This document shows positions 35,878 through 43,954 of a stretch of DNA of 64,000 nt, one piece after another. The position numbers were made by a program, and so were the translations under genes. The notes under the pieces are model-generated. The model saw nothing but the letters and a program-made list of their open reading frames with translations, was not told the origin of the DNA and searched no databases. Each line of letters opens with the position of its first letter. Within the stretch, counting starts at the first letter, position 1. Origin of the DNA: an uncultured Flavobacteriaceae bacterium (GTDB lineage Bacteria > Bacteroidota > Bacteroidia > Flavobacteriales > Flavobacteriaceae); contig CANLWN010000001.1 of the NCBI GenBank assembly GCA_947494825.1, positions 124,001 to 188,000 of the forward strand, written 5' to 3'.

Positions 35878-36849
35878 ATGCGGTATCCTAGAAGTTTTCT
35901 TTTGTGCGCTGTTTCGCTCCTTACCTATGCTATGTATGCCCAAGGCACGGTAGAGGCAGAATTTGATACCATCTATAGGTACGATTTTAACACCTTAAAA
36001 GGCAAGCACACCAAAAGGGTAGTGATCGACGCTTCGCACAATACCATTTATTCACTCTCCTATGGCAAACAATCGGCAAGGGAAATGCTCCGTATTCTGA
36101 AAGCTGATGGTTTTCAGTTGGCTTTTACCGAACAGCAACTGGACTCCACAACCGTACATGCCAGCACCGTCGATTTACTGATTATCCATGGTATGCCCAA
36201 TGACAAAAAGGTGTTGGAGGCCGATGGTAAAAAAGAAACCCTGTACACCTCCCCGCTTAGCAAGGAAGAGGTAATCAATATTGGCACCTACGTCCATGAA
36301 GGTGGAAGCCTCTTGCTCTTTCTGTCCCATTTTCCGGGAGGGAGTGGAGCCCTACCACTTTTGGAGGCCTTTAGTGTAAAGTTTCGTGACGGTTACGCCT
36401 ATCAATCGGAACACCATATCAGCGAGGGGGGGAGGTGCGGACATTTTTTAATGCACACAGGGAACGAAATGCTGAACAAGGACCACCCGGTCTTTAAAAG
36501 TACGCTGGATACCGCCACTTTGCCAGAAAATATAAAATTCTATTGCGGGGCGGCCGTGTTCCGCAGCCCCGAGGATGCCATCCTGCCCTTTCCCAAGAAT
36601 ACCATCAATTATACCCCTTCACGCACTTCTAATGAGGACCTGGAGGAGAGCTCCAATGACTATGCGGGCATGATCGGGTTCCAGTACGGCAAGGGAAGGG
36701 TGGTTATCTGCACGGATCAGGGTATTTTTAGAAGTTTGGACCTGCTTATCGATGACAAAAGGATTCCGGTAACCATTCACGACCCTGAGAGCGACAATGC
36801 AGGGCTACTTGTGAATTGTGTACGATGGCTTACCGGACTACAAGAATAG
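35878..36849 (+). CDS. Secreted GATase1/DUF4350-like protein
   Basis: I choose ATG 35878 because a signal peptide starts there (MRYPRSFLLCAVSLLTYAMYAQG); an in-frame ATG at 35734 adds 48 residues unlike an export signal. The mature ~300-aa domain has a Rossmann-like class I glutamine-amidotransferase-type pattern (VVIDASHNTIYSLSYG; VDLLIIHGMPN; INIGTYVHEGGSLLLFLSHFPGG; GRVVICTDQGIF; LLVNCVRWLTG). No catalytic Cys is evident in the usual place. Proteins of this kind often sit beside carbohydrate loci. It is divergent from susC. Function unknown. Confidence 0.7.
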   Translation: MRYPRSFLLCAVSLLTYAMYAQGTVEAEFDTIYRYDFNTLKGKHTKRVVIDASHNTIYSLSYGKQSAREMLRILKADGFQLAFTEQQLDSTTVHASTVDLLIIHGMPNDKKVLEADGKKETLYTSPLSKEEVINIGTYVHEGGSLLLFLSHFPGGSGALPLLEAFSVKFRDGYAYQSEHHISEGGRCGHFLMHTGNEMLNKDHPVFKSTLDTATLPENIKFYCGAAVFRSPEDAILPFPKNTINYTPSRTSNEDLEESSNDYAGMIGFQYGKGRVVICTDQGIFRSLDLLIDDKRIPVTIHDPESDNAGLLVNCVRWLTGLQE

Positions 36850-36903
36850 TTTTATAGCGTAAATCATGGTATGAATCCAGATTAACCCCGCGGGACAATT
36901 TGT

Positions 36904-37446
36904 TTAATAGGTAATCTCCACATTTTTGATTTCTGCGTTGACATCCAGGTCGGTGAAATAATCGGAAACCTGTTGTACGTCTAGATCGATCAGCATACCC
37001 AGTGGAACAGTTTGCGGCCAATTTTTATCAAAACTATCCCAAAGTGCCCTTAAATGAGGTGAGGTGGGACCCTCTACCAACAGGCCAACCACTAATCTGT
37101 AAATACCCAAAAGGTCCTCTAAAGCGCCCTTTAATAGGATTTTGTTACTCGAAATCGCATGATCTAAGGTGATGGTCCCTGCAACCACCTCTCTTAAATA
37201 GTCCCCTTTACTTATAAAGCTTGCATGGGCCAAGGCGTCTACAGAATTTATGTGCAAGGTATATTGGTCATTATGGCTGGCCGATAATTCTAGCCTGGCA
37301 CCATCAATATCCACAATCACTTTTTTGGATAGGGTCACCTCTTTGAGCAGTCCAAAAATAAAATTGTTACTGTAACGGATATCATTGACCAAGGCTTGGA
37401 ACAACACAATTAACAATTGTTCTTGTTCAGTGTACGAATTCGGCAT
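36904..37446 (-). CDS. Possible SCP2-like lipid-binding protein, last gene of the nine-gene operon
   Basis: The 180-aa soluble protein has no signal peptide. The middle (LSASHNDQYTLHINSVDALAHASFISKGDYLREVVAGTITLDHAISSNKILLKGALEDLLGIYRLV) follows the pattern of sterol-carrier-protein-2 domains: beta-sheet, then a helix, a LDxA-type turn and 'KILLKGALEDLL' close to the SCP2 'g.lkv.Gd...l' strand-helix. I call this tentatively. Its start overlaps the CrtC-like gene by 20 nt, so the two are translationally coupled. In context it could carry the isoprenoid lipid made by the upstream enzymes (inference). Confidence 0.5.
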   Translation of the reverse strand: MPNSYTEQEQLLIVLFQALVNDIRYSNNFIFGLLKEVTLSKKVIVDIDGARLELSASHNDQYTLHINSVDALAHASFISKGDYLREVVAGTITLDHAISSNKILLKGALEDLLGIYRLVVGLLVEGPTSPHLRALWDSFDKNWPQTVPLGMLIDLDVQQVSDYFTDLDVNAEIKNVEITY

Positions 37447-38485
37447 AGAACATTCCTTTTTTTAAATAATTTTTTTTGCCCTCCAATGTTAGTGCAGCCT
37501 TGGCCTTTCCGTTAAGTTCCTTTAAAAAGGTATACTGCTTGTCCTCGTAGTCTGGCAGTACAATTTCCATTTTGGTATCGATGATCATGTCTATTTCAAC
37601 ACTATGGATATCGTCATTGGCATGCACCTTGATATGTTCCGGGGTCAATACTTTTCGATGACTAAAAACAGAGGCCAGTGCCCCAGGCAGTATGGGGATT
37701 CGTTCCGGGGTGCGCGTCCACTGAAATGTTATGTTCACGGACCTGCCCACAAAGGTCTTTTTAAGGGCATTGTTTTTATAGATAAACAGGAACGGCTTTG
37801 CGATTTTGGCAAAATCCTTGCTATTGCCCCGGTGAAAAACAAAGGTATAGATATCGTTTGTTTCGCTCCACATCGTAACCACCCACCAAACCCAACCTAC
37901 CTCTTTATCGCCCCATCGAAAGCGTCCAAAATTATGGTCGTGATAACAAAACCATCTACTCGTGATGGGAAGGTTTAGGTTCTCGTTTGTTACATATCCG
38001 TTAGGGGTCACCCCCGGGATGAATCCCCAGCCGATAAACCCACTCCCATAGGGGAAAAGTTCCGGCACCAACAAAGGTGTTGCTTCCGGTTTTCCTTCTA
38101 ATTCGAAGGAAAATTTGGGTGTTTGATGCTTTACCGATATCCTAAAATGGTCTTTGGCGATGGAAACCTCCAAAAAATCTGGAACCTTAAACTCCAATGG
38201 CATCCTAGAGGCAGGTTTTTCGGTCCATTTATCCACCTTTAGAAACCCATAATTGGCCAGTTTTGTCAAAGACCCGTTCGAAGGCATCGTAAGCTGAAAG
38301 GTTGTCGTAATCTCTCCTTGCTCCGGTCTTCCGGAGAAACTTATGTTAAACAAGATCCTTATGTTATTGTCCGGATCTAACAAAATATAGTGATACCAAT
38401 CTTTCCAGTCTTCCGGACTCAAAGGGGAAGAGGTGGGAATCTTTAATTCTTCCAAATGGTACAATATGGTATCAAACTGTTTCAT
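37427..38485 (-). CDS. CrtC/AttH-like lipocalin-fold protein, candidate isoprenoid hydratase or cyclase
   Basis: The 352-aa soluble protein has the hallmark of the CrtC/AttH superfamily near residues 178-201: WFCYHDHNFGRFRWGD followed by GWVWWVV, plus a second beta-rich half (DIYTFVFHRG; EHIKVHANDDIHSVEIDMIID). His182, Asp183 and His184 are the probable active-site residues. Known members add water to, or cyclise, isoprenoid chains (carotenoid 1,2-hydratase and related terpene-modifying enzymes). Together with the polyprenyl synthase and methyltransferase of this operon it suggests a modified terpenoid. It overlaps both neighbours (4 nt upstream, 20 nt downstream). The exact reaction is unknown. 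Confidence 0.6.
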   Translation of the reverse strand: MKQFDTILYHLEELKIPTSSPLSPEDWKDWYHYILLDPDNNIRILFNISFSGRPEQGEITTTFQLTMPSNGSLTKLANYGFLKVDKWTEKPASRMPLEFKVPDFLEVSIAKDHFRISVKHQTPKFSFELEGKPEATPLLVPELFPYGSGFIGWGFIPGVTPNGYVTNENLNLPITSRWFCYHDHNFGRFRWGDKEVGWVWWVVTMWSETNDIYTFVFHRGNSKDFAKIAKPFLFIYKNNALKKTFVGRSVNITFQWTRTPERIPILPGALASVFSHRKVLTPEHIKVHANDDIHSVEIDMIIDTKMEIVLPDYEDKQYTFLKELNGKAKAALTLEGKKNYLKKGMFYAEFVH

Positions 38486-39483
38486 CGCATTATAGAGCCT
38501 TTTTCCTTCAACACGCGCCTCGATTTTGTCTTAGGTTTTGGTTTTGTGGGCGGGGGAAGCTCCACTTTTTCTATGAGCTGCTTTAATACGGTCTCTATTC
38601 TGGGCGATAATTTCCCCAACCCCAAAATGAAGTAAGAGAACCATTTTTCCGTGTCATTGGCCATAACATCCAATACCTTTTTGTAATCTTTTGGTGTTGG
38701 AAATGCTACTTCCCGGTATTTAAATTCTGGCGATTCCACGTCTTGGTCCACGAGGTTAAAGAGCCATTCTTCCCAATGTTGCAGTATCATGGCCTCCTTG
38801 GGTTTTCCTTCGGCAAAGGCATTGATGCCCGAAGAAATGGAAAGCGCCAATTTAATCCACTGCACAAATTGGGTTCCCTGGAAGATCAAGACCCCGTTTT
38901 TGAAAAATCGCGTTCTGGAAAGGCTTTCCAAGGCCTCACTACCGTTTTTGGTAATGGCATATTTATAACCCAGGTTACAGCATGAAAGCACAAGCTCCGA
39001 GACGATCCATTTGGAGGGGATAACCTCTAGGGATGCCAAACCCGCTAGCAATTTGATGGTACTCTTGGATACCAAAACGCTGTTGGAAGGGGGTTGGTCT
39101 TCTTCAAGGGAGATAGGGGGAATGGTGATACGGGTGGTATGGTGATACGCTTTTTTGGTCTTTGGGGTCCTGGACACGACCTCGATTTCAATAGGAAATA
39201 CATAGGTTTCCGAACTTGGGACATTAAGTGCCCCATAGAGGACGTTTCCTTTTTTAAGATTTTTGGGCAATTGGATACTAAAGGTCAGTTTGGCCTCCCC
39301 TCCGGTTTGAAGAAAGGAATACACCGGTTCCAAGCCATAGTCGGCCTCATATATGGTACCGTCATTGCGCACCCAGTGGTCCAAATTTGGTTGTATGACC
39401 GCCGGTGCGATAATATTACTTATTAGATTTACCCTTAAAATGAGTAGGCTGTTTGAAGCGGCTTGTATACTAATGGGTTGCAT
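38482..39483 (-). CDS. Unrecognised protein with N-terminal Ig-like beta-sandwich and helical C-terminus
   Basis: The 333-aa protein has no signal peptide. Residues about 1-105 look like a beta-sandwich (LLILRVNLISNIIAPAVI; GGEAKLTFSIQLPKNLKKGNVLYGALNV; TYVFPIEIEVVS). The G-Y-A-L strand followed by a V.P.E.EVV edge strand recurs in the 41462, 42195 and 42969 proteins. Residues 135-300 are helical with hydrophobic stretches (VSELVLSCCNLGYKYAI; FVQWIKLALSISSGINAFA) and the tail is basic and proline-rich (PPPTKPKPKTKSRR). It is 14 nt after the polyprenyl synthase gene. It may be a scaffold or membrane-associated subunit (inference). Confidence 0.6.
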   Translation of the reverse strand: MQPISIQAASNSLLILRVNLISNIIAPAVIQPNLDHWVRNDGTIYEADYGLEPVYSFLQTGGEAKLTFSIQLPKNLKKGNVLYGALNVPSSETYVFPIEIEVVSRTPKTKKAYHHTTRITIPPISLEEDQPPSNSVLVSKSTIKLLAGLASLEVIPSKWIVSELVLSCCNLGYKYAITKNGSEALESLSRTRFFKNGVLIFQGTQFVQWIKLALSISSGINAFAEGKPKEAMILQHWEEWLFNLVDQDVESPEFKYREVAFPTPKDYKKVLDVMANDTEKWFSYFILGLGKLSPRIETVLKQLIEKVELPPPTKPKPKTKSRRVLKEKGSIMR

Positions 39484-39497
39484 AATTTTGATGGGGT

Positions 39498-40592
39498 TTA
39501 TAGGTCTCGTTCAATAACGTAGTTTACAATTTCTCTTATAAAGCGATAATCCACTACATCGCTTTCCCAGTTCTCATCGATTTGAACGGGCGATTTTTTC
39601 ATAAAAAAGGACATTTCTTCAAGAAGCTTGCTAGCTTTTTTTGCCATTTTAAGTGCCAATTCCTGTCCGTACACAATACTCCCACAACGATGCATCTCCG
39701 ACAGGACAAAATCTACGTCCTCTTGTTTTTTATCGGTTCGGGCAAGTTTTATGATGTTTTTGATCTTGGCTTCGTTCTTGCCCGCATTCCTAATAAGATG
39801 ATTGAGCATAATGGTCCGCTTGCCCTCGTAAATATCCCCGGCTATTTCCTTCCCATACTTTTGTTCCGAGCCTATTAGATTAAGCAGGTCATCCTGGATC
39901 TGAAAGGCGATACCGAGATACATACCAAATCTTGTAAGTTGTTCCAGGTGTTGGGGCATGTTCATATCCTTCCAAAATTCGGCGCCTACGATATACCCTA
40001 TACGGCAGGGCGAAATAAAGGTGTACCAACAGGTTTTTTTGGTGCACATCACAAAATAGTCTTCATCGTTCAGATCAAATTGATGGTTTGCCACCCAATC
40101 GAGCTCCATGGATTGCCCTTCTACGGACTGCCTTGCCATCTGTTCAATTTCATGAATGATATGCAAGGCCTTGGCGACCCCTATTTCATTCAGATTTTCC
40201 AGCAACAAACTTACGGCCAGTACATTTGTGGCATCGCCTATATTGACCGCACGGGGAATACCCACGAGCTGATGCAAGGTTTCCTTGCCCCGCCTGTTTT
40301 CTGACCCGTCCTCCACATCATCATGGATTAAAAAGGCATTGTGATACAGTTCCAATGCCGTACTGGAAACCAAGGCCGCATGTCCCATACCATGTACACC
40401 CCTTGCCACGCTGATGCAAAGGGTAGGGCGCAGGCCCTTTCCTTTTCGAAAAGGGTAGTCCGAAAGCATGGTATACAAGGGTTCATAAGCGCCCTCAACA
40501 TTTTTTTTCTGCTCGATCAGCTCCGCTATTTTTTTACCCACAGCCAATCGGGTATAGTCCAAAGCATCATTTATGATCGTTTTGTTGTGCAT
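39498..40592 (-). CDS. Polyprenyl diphosphate synthase (trans-isoprenyl transferase family)
   Basis: The 364-aa enzyme has the family motifs: KGLRPTL, the first aspartate-rich motif DDVED at residues 91-95 in FLIHDDVEDGSENRRG, and the second motif DDLLN at 234-238 in FQIQDDLLNLIG. Phe87 four residues before the first motif is the type of bulky residue that shortens the product chain, so C15-C20 is plausible. It joins IPP to an allylic diphosphate. It follows the methyltransferase gene by 3 nt. Because it lies in a nine-gene operon with no quinone genes, a specialised product is more likely than housekeeping prenyl chains. Confidence 0.9.
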   Translation of the reverse strand: MHNKTIINDALDYTRLAVGKKIAELIEQKKNVEGAYEPLYTMLSDYPFRKGKGLRPTLCISVARGVHGMGHAALVSSTALELYHNAFLIHDDVEDGSENRRGKETLHQLVGIPRAVNIGDATNVLAVSLLLENLNEIGVAKALHIIHEIEQMARQSVEGQSMELDWVANHQFDLNDEDYFVMCTKKTCWYTFISPCRIGYIVGAEFWKDMNMPQHLEQLTRFGMYLGIAFQIQDDLLNLIGSEQKYGKEIAGDIYEGKRTIMLNHLIRNAGKNEAKIKNIIKLARTDKKQEDVDFVLSEMHRCGSIVYGQELALKMAKKASKLLEEMSFFMKKSPVQIDENWESDVVDYRFIREIVNYVIERDL

Positions 40593-40595
40593 GGA

Positions 40596-41438
40596 TCACG
40601 TACTGGCAATGGTTAAACCTATATCTTTCTGTATTTCTTCCCAATACTGGAAGGTAAACCCAGCGGTTTCCAAGAGCTGTTTTTGCTCCTCCCAACGGTA
40701 AAACCTTTTGAAATGGGGGATTGCGCCCTTTAAAACGTTCTCGGAAAGCTTTTGGGTAGCGGAGCCCAGCGGTTCTATGATAAGAAGTTTTCCCTTTTTG
40801 CGGAGTAGTCGGTGAAATTTGTGAAAAACATTCTCGACGGTCTCAAAATAATGAAGCGAGATATTGCAAAAAACAAGGTCGAAATGGCCGGTAAGTTCTG
40901 GTGGAGGGTCGTTGATATCCGCTTGGTAGAAACCAACATGGGATTGTCTTTGTAACTTGGCATTGCGATAGGCCCGTTTGATCATGCCTTCGGACAGATC
41001 CAGCCCAATCACTTCCCCTTGTGGGACCAATTGTCTTAATTTCAGCATTTCGTGCCCCGATCCGCAGGCGGCATCCAAAATATAGGATGAATTTTCCACC
41101 TGGGTCTCCAGGATCTCAAAAGCACGGTCTAGAAAGCGCGATTTAAATTTGTGGGTGGCTAGTTCATATTCATCCGCACACAGGTCAAAATACCTTACTT
41201 TTTTTTTATCCCCCGGGGTAGTATGGAGTCGTCTTAGGAAGATTCCACCCTCGGTAAGTCTGGGTCTGTTTTCCGTCCTGGGGTCTATGCCTGGCAGAGT
41301 CCCAAGTGTGTTATTTAGGTGTATGTCCAATTCCTGCAACCGATTTATGGACTTAAAGACACTTTCTGCCCATAGGTTGGTGATCATCGTCATATAGGGC
41401 CCCCAAATATCTCTATGAATATCAAAGTTTTGTTTCAT
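40596..41438 (-). CDS. Class I SAM-dependent methyltransferase
   Basis: The 280-aa protein has an N-terminal helical extension of about 85 residues, then a Rossmann methyltransferase: motif I ILDAACGSGHE (residues 120-130), acidic loop VIGLDLSEGMIKRA, post-motif FDLVFCNISLHYFE and GKLLIIEPLG. The fold is of the Methyltransf_11/25 type used on small molecules, including lipids and quinones. It is 3 nt upstream of the polyprenyl synthase, so the substrate may be the isoprenoid product or its precursor (inference). Confidence 0.88.
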   Translation of the reverse strand: MKQNFDIHRDIWGPYMTMITNLWAESVFKSINRLQELDIHLNNTLGTLPGIDPRTENRPRLTEGGIFLRRLHTTPGDKKKVRYFDLCADEYELATHKFKSRFLDRAFEILETQVENSSYILDAACGSGHEMLKLRQLVPQGEVIGLDLSEGMIKRAYRNAKLQRQSHVGFYQADINDPPPELTGHFDLVFCNISLHYFETVENVFHKFHRLLRKKGKLLIIEPLGSATQKLSENVLKGAIPHFKRFYRWEEQKQLLETAGFTFQYWEEIQKDIGLTIAST

Positions 41439-41461
41439 AGTGCATTCGGTTTATAGGGTTT

Positions 41462-42133
41462 CTATGATTGTTGGGGGGGTAAAAATGTCAGTGACGCCTT
41501 CTCCTTTTTGTTTTTGGCCGATAAGACCTCTAAGATGACCTGAAACACCCGATGCTCGTTCCCCTTGAGTATCAGCGTGGCAAAATATTGGTTTTGGACT
41601 CTTAGTCCGCTTTTGAGGTCAATGCTTATTTTTAATTGATCCTTTTTCTTGGGGGGAAGTACGATCAGGGTCTTGTCTGCGGAAATTTTGTTTTTGACCA
41701 CCTCGCCGGTACGCATATTTTTTAGCTCCCCAAGATCTACAACCACTTCTTGGGAAACCTCATGGACGTTATTGATATTTAAGGGAATCTGCACTTTTTT
41801 CTGGCTCAAAAATGATCGGACCATAAAGGTGCCGGAATCAATAATGGCAGGTTCGGAAGGAACATCCGTACCAGGGGTTTGGGCAGTGTTACTATCGGTA
41901 TTTTTTTCCGCTTCCTTTTTAATTTTTCTCAATACACTGCGTTCCAGGTCATGCCGGTTTTCAAGCATGGAATTGAGAAAGTTCATACCACCATTTACCA
42001 AGGGTTTCATCGTGGCAGTGCTAGATCTTTCCAATTGGGATTGCACAATATCTATCAGACGTTGATCGCTTTTGTATCTCAGGTCCGTTATTTTTTCAAG
42101 TGTTTTAAAGGTATGCTCTAATGAATCGTCCAT
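41462..42133 (-). CDS. Unrecognised protein: helical N-terminus plus Ig-like beta-sandwich
   Basis: I start at ATG 42133 (MDDSLEHTFKTLEK), giving 223 aa. The longer frame to 42316 would overlap the cysteine-rich gene by 122 nt and reads as a shadow of it. Residues 1-85 are amphipathic helices (LRYKSDQRLIDIVQSQLE; SVLRKIKKEAEKN), then a Ser/Thr/Pro linker. Residues about 110-215 form a beta-sandwich (KVQIPLNINNVHEVSQEVVVDLG; LIVLPPKKKDQLKISIDL; NQYFATLILKGNEHRVFQVILEVLS). The last pattern is shared with neighbours at 38482, 42195 and 42969. No signal peptide. Probably a structural partner; function unknown. Confidence 0.65.
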   Translation of the reverse strand: MDDSLEHTFKTLEKITDLRYKSDQRLIDIVQSQLERSSTATMKPLVNGGMNFLNSMLENRHDLERSVLRKIKKEAEKNTDSNTAQTPGTDVPSEPAIIDSGTFMVRSFLSQKKVQIPLNINNVHEVSQEVVVDLGELKNMRTGEVVKNKISADKTLIVLPPKKKDQLKISIDLKSGLRVQNQYFATLILKGNEHRVFQVILEVLSAKNKKEKASLTFLPPQQS

Positions 42134-42194
42134 GACTTGGCGGTTATAGGTTCTACAATGAGGTACACAAAATGCAAAGCAGTTTTCCGGATGC

Positions 42195-42935
42195 CTATTG
42201 GGGAATCCTCTCGAAAGCTGTGCCGGTTGGATCACATAGGTAATACGATTTGGTGTTAACGCAGCATTCACAAGAACAATCGCCACATTCGCAATCACAT
42301 GGTCCACAGCTGGCAAATTCCACGAATTCGCCTTTTTTGGGCCTACAGCTATCGGTGAGTGTAAAGTGATCTACGTAGTTGTCGGGTTGCACGTAAATAC
42401 CAAGGCATATTTTCTCATCCATACAATGTCCCGTCATGCGAATTTCGGCATAGTAAGCGGTACATTCCTTGAATGGAGGTATAAGATCGATCGCCAATTT
42501 TACGCGCTGGCAGTGACAGGGCGGGATAACAAATTTTGGTGGATCAAAGCGAAAATTCTGCCCAGGCTGTAGTCGCTCGCCACAACCATCGATTAAAATG
42601 GGCACTTGCAATTCCACCTCCTGGGGGGAAGACCTATTGTTTTCTATTAAAAAGGAAACCATTCTCCTTTCGCCCAAGCGGGCCTGCACATCGATATCCA
42701 CGCTGGCACTGAGCTTGCCGCAGGTACAGCAGTCCATGAGCGAGCCTTGGCATTCGCACCCACAATTGCAATTGCTTATCTTGCTCCCCGATTTTAAACC
42801 GGAGGCTACCAGGTCGTTGACCATATTGAGGGTGTCGCTTAAACCTCTAAAACCAATGTCCAGGAGGTCTGTCGTAATAGTTGTTGCCGATTTTTTTCTG
42901 GCCTTTCGATGATCAATTTCCCATGCTGTGTTCAT
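42195..42935 (-). CDS. Cysteine-rich protein with central beta-sandwich
   Basis: The 246-aa cytosolic protein has two cysteine clusters around a central beta domain. Cluster 1 is CNCGCECQGSLMDCCTCGK (about residues 56-74). Cluster 2 is CGPCDCECGDCSCECC (about residues 210-226). The central domain (RRMVSFLIENNRSSPQEVELQVPI; DPPKFVIPPCHCQRVKLAIDL; YYAEIRMTGHCMDEKICLGIYVQ) has the same edge-strand pattern as three neighbours. The clusters look suited to binding several metal ions or an iron-sulfur centre. No signal peptide. It sits between the HhH-fusion gene and the 223-aa gene in the operon. I know no family with this layout. Confidence 0.7.
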   Translation of the reverse strand: MNTAWEIDHRKARKKSATTITTDLLDIGFRGLSDTLNMVNDLVASGLKSGSKISNCNCGCECQGSLMDCCTCGKLSASVDIDVQARLGERRMVSFLIENNRSSPQEVELQVPILIDGCGERLQPGQNFRFDPPKFVIPPCHCQRVKLAIDLIPPFKECTAYYAEIRMTGHCMDEKICLGIYVQPDNYVDHFTLTDSCRPKKGEFVEFASCGPCDCECGDCSCECCVNTKSYYLCDPTGTAFERIPQ

Positions 42936-42968
42936 GATGCTAATTTTTATAACATGTTTTTCTGTCTA

Positions 42969-43937
42969 TTAATTTTTTGTTGGCATAACGGTGAACGAAA
43001 TTGCCGAGTTGTAAAAGCGGTACATACCGTCGTATCGGTTGGGGCGTTTAAGCGTGCCCGGGATTGAAATGCTTAAGCTGAATTTTTCGGTCTTGCCCGG
43101 TGCTATGAGCTTGGGTGCACCGTTTAAACGTATCTTCATAGTGCTTCCCTCGTCATAGATCTCCTCCAATTTTTCGGCCGTCAGGCAAATGACCTGATCT
43201 AAGCTGGCCCTGTCCTTGTCCAAGGCCCTTGCCACATGTCGTATGGCCCTGCATTCAATGAAATCGGTTTCCAAGATCACCGCGCCGGGATCGGCAAACA
43301 AAACAGGAAAATTGCCCATATTTTTAACAAAAAGATCCTTGTTGACCTTGGAACCGGGCTTGGCCTCAATATAAAAGCGGGCCGGGTTTAGGTTTACGAA
43401 TACTTTTTCCTCTACATCGATCTCCACGGAATGACTCGTGCCGTCTACCAGTACATCCAGGGCATGAGTGCCCGGTGGGGTAAATCGCGATAGGGGTATC
43501 TTCACATCTACAAAGTTGGTAGTGTCCGAATGTACCGTAGGGAGTCTTTTAAATGTCATGGAAGACAGGGGAACGTTTTTCTTTCCCAGCAGTTTGGTAT
43601 TGGCGAAAGCTATGTTTGCAGGTTCCCTTGAATTGGAAACGAATCTGATTTTTCGTCTTGCGCCGCCCAGGGTTCCATGGAACTTGACCTTTGGTCCCGT
43701 TTTTTTATCAGCGGATGCCTTTTTTGTGCCCGTATTGGATGGGGCGACAGTAACCAACTTGGCAATGTTTTGTAGGAGCTCCCTGCTAATTCCCTTAACG
43801 GAACCGAGATCGCTCAATTTTTTAAATTTGCCGTACTTCTTTATATGCTCCTGTATATTTTTAGCCAGACCTGGACCTATTCCTGGGAGTGATTTTAGCT
43901 GATCAATAGTGGCGGTGTTGATATTTATTTTAGCCAT
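42969..43937 (-). CDS. ComEA-type HhH module fused to beta-sandwich domains
   Basis: The 322-aa protein starts with a clear ComEA-like helix-hairpin-helix unit (ININTATIDQLKSLPGIGPGLAKNIQEHI...GKFKKLSDLGSVKGISRELLQNI, residues 3-60). A Lys-rich linker and two beta-rich segments follow (VDVKIPLSRFTPPGTHALDVLVDG; LNPARFYIEAKPGSKVNKDLFVKN; EKFSLSISIPGTLKRPNRYDGMYRF). HhH units of this kind bind DNA without sequence specificity, but ComEA is exported and this protein has no signal peptide. The unit might instead mediate protein contacts. It is the second gene of the operon, 17 nt after the repeat protein. Confidence 0.75.
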   Translation of the reverse strand: MAKININTATIDQLKSLPGIGPGLAKNIQEHIKKYGKFKKLSDLGSVKGISRELLQNIAKLVTVAPSNTGTKKASADKKTGPKVKFHGTLGGARRKIRFVSNSREPANIAFANTKLLGKKNVPLSSMTFKRLPTVHSDTTNFVDVKIPLSRFTPPGTHALDVLVDGTSHSVEIDVEEKVFVNLNPARFYIEAKPGSKVNKDLFVKNMGNFPVLFADPGAVILETDFIECRAIRHVARALDKDRASLDQVICLTAEKLEEIYDEGSTMKIRLNGAPKLIAPGKTEKFSLSISIPGTLKRPNRYDGMYRFYNSAISFTVMPTKN

Positions 43938-43954
43938 TGGGGTGCAATTCTTGG

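Noticed and set aside
42134-42316. N-terminal extension of the 223-aa operon protein
   Set aside because: It overlaps the end of the cysteine-rich gene and reads as its shadow frame.
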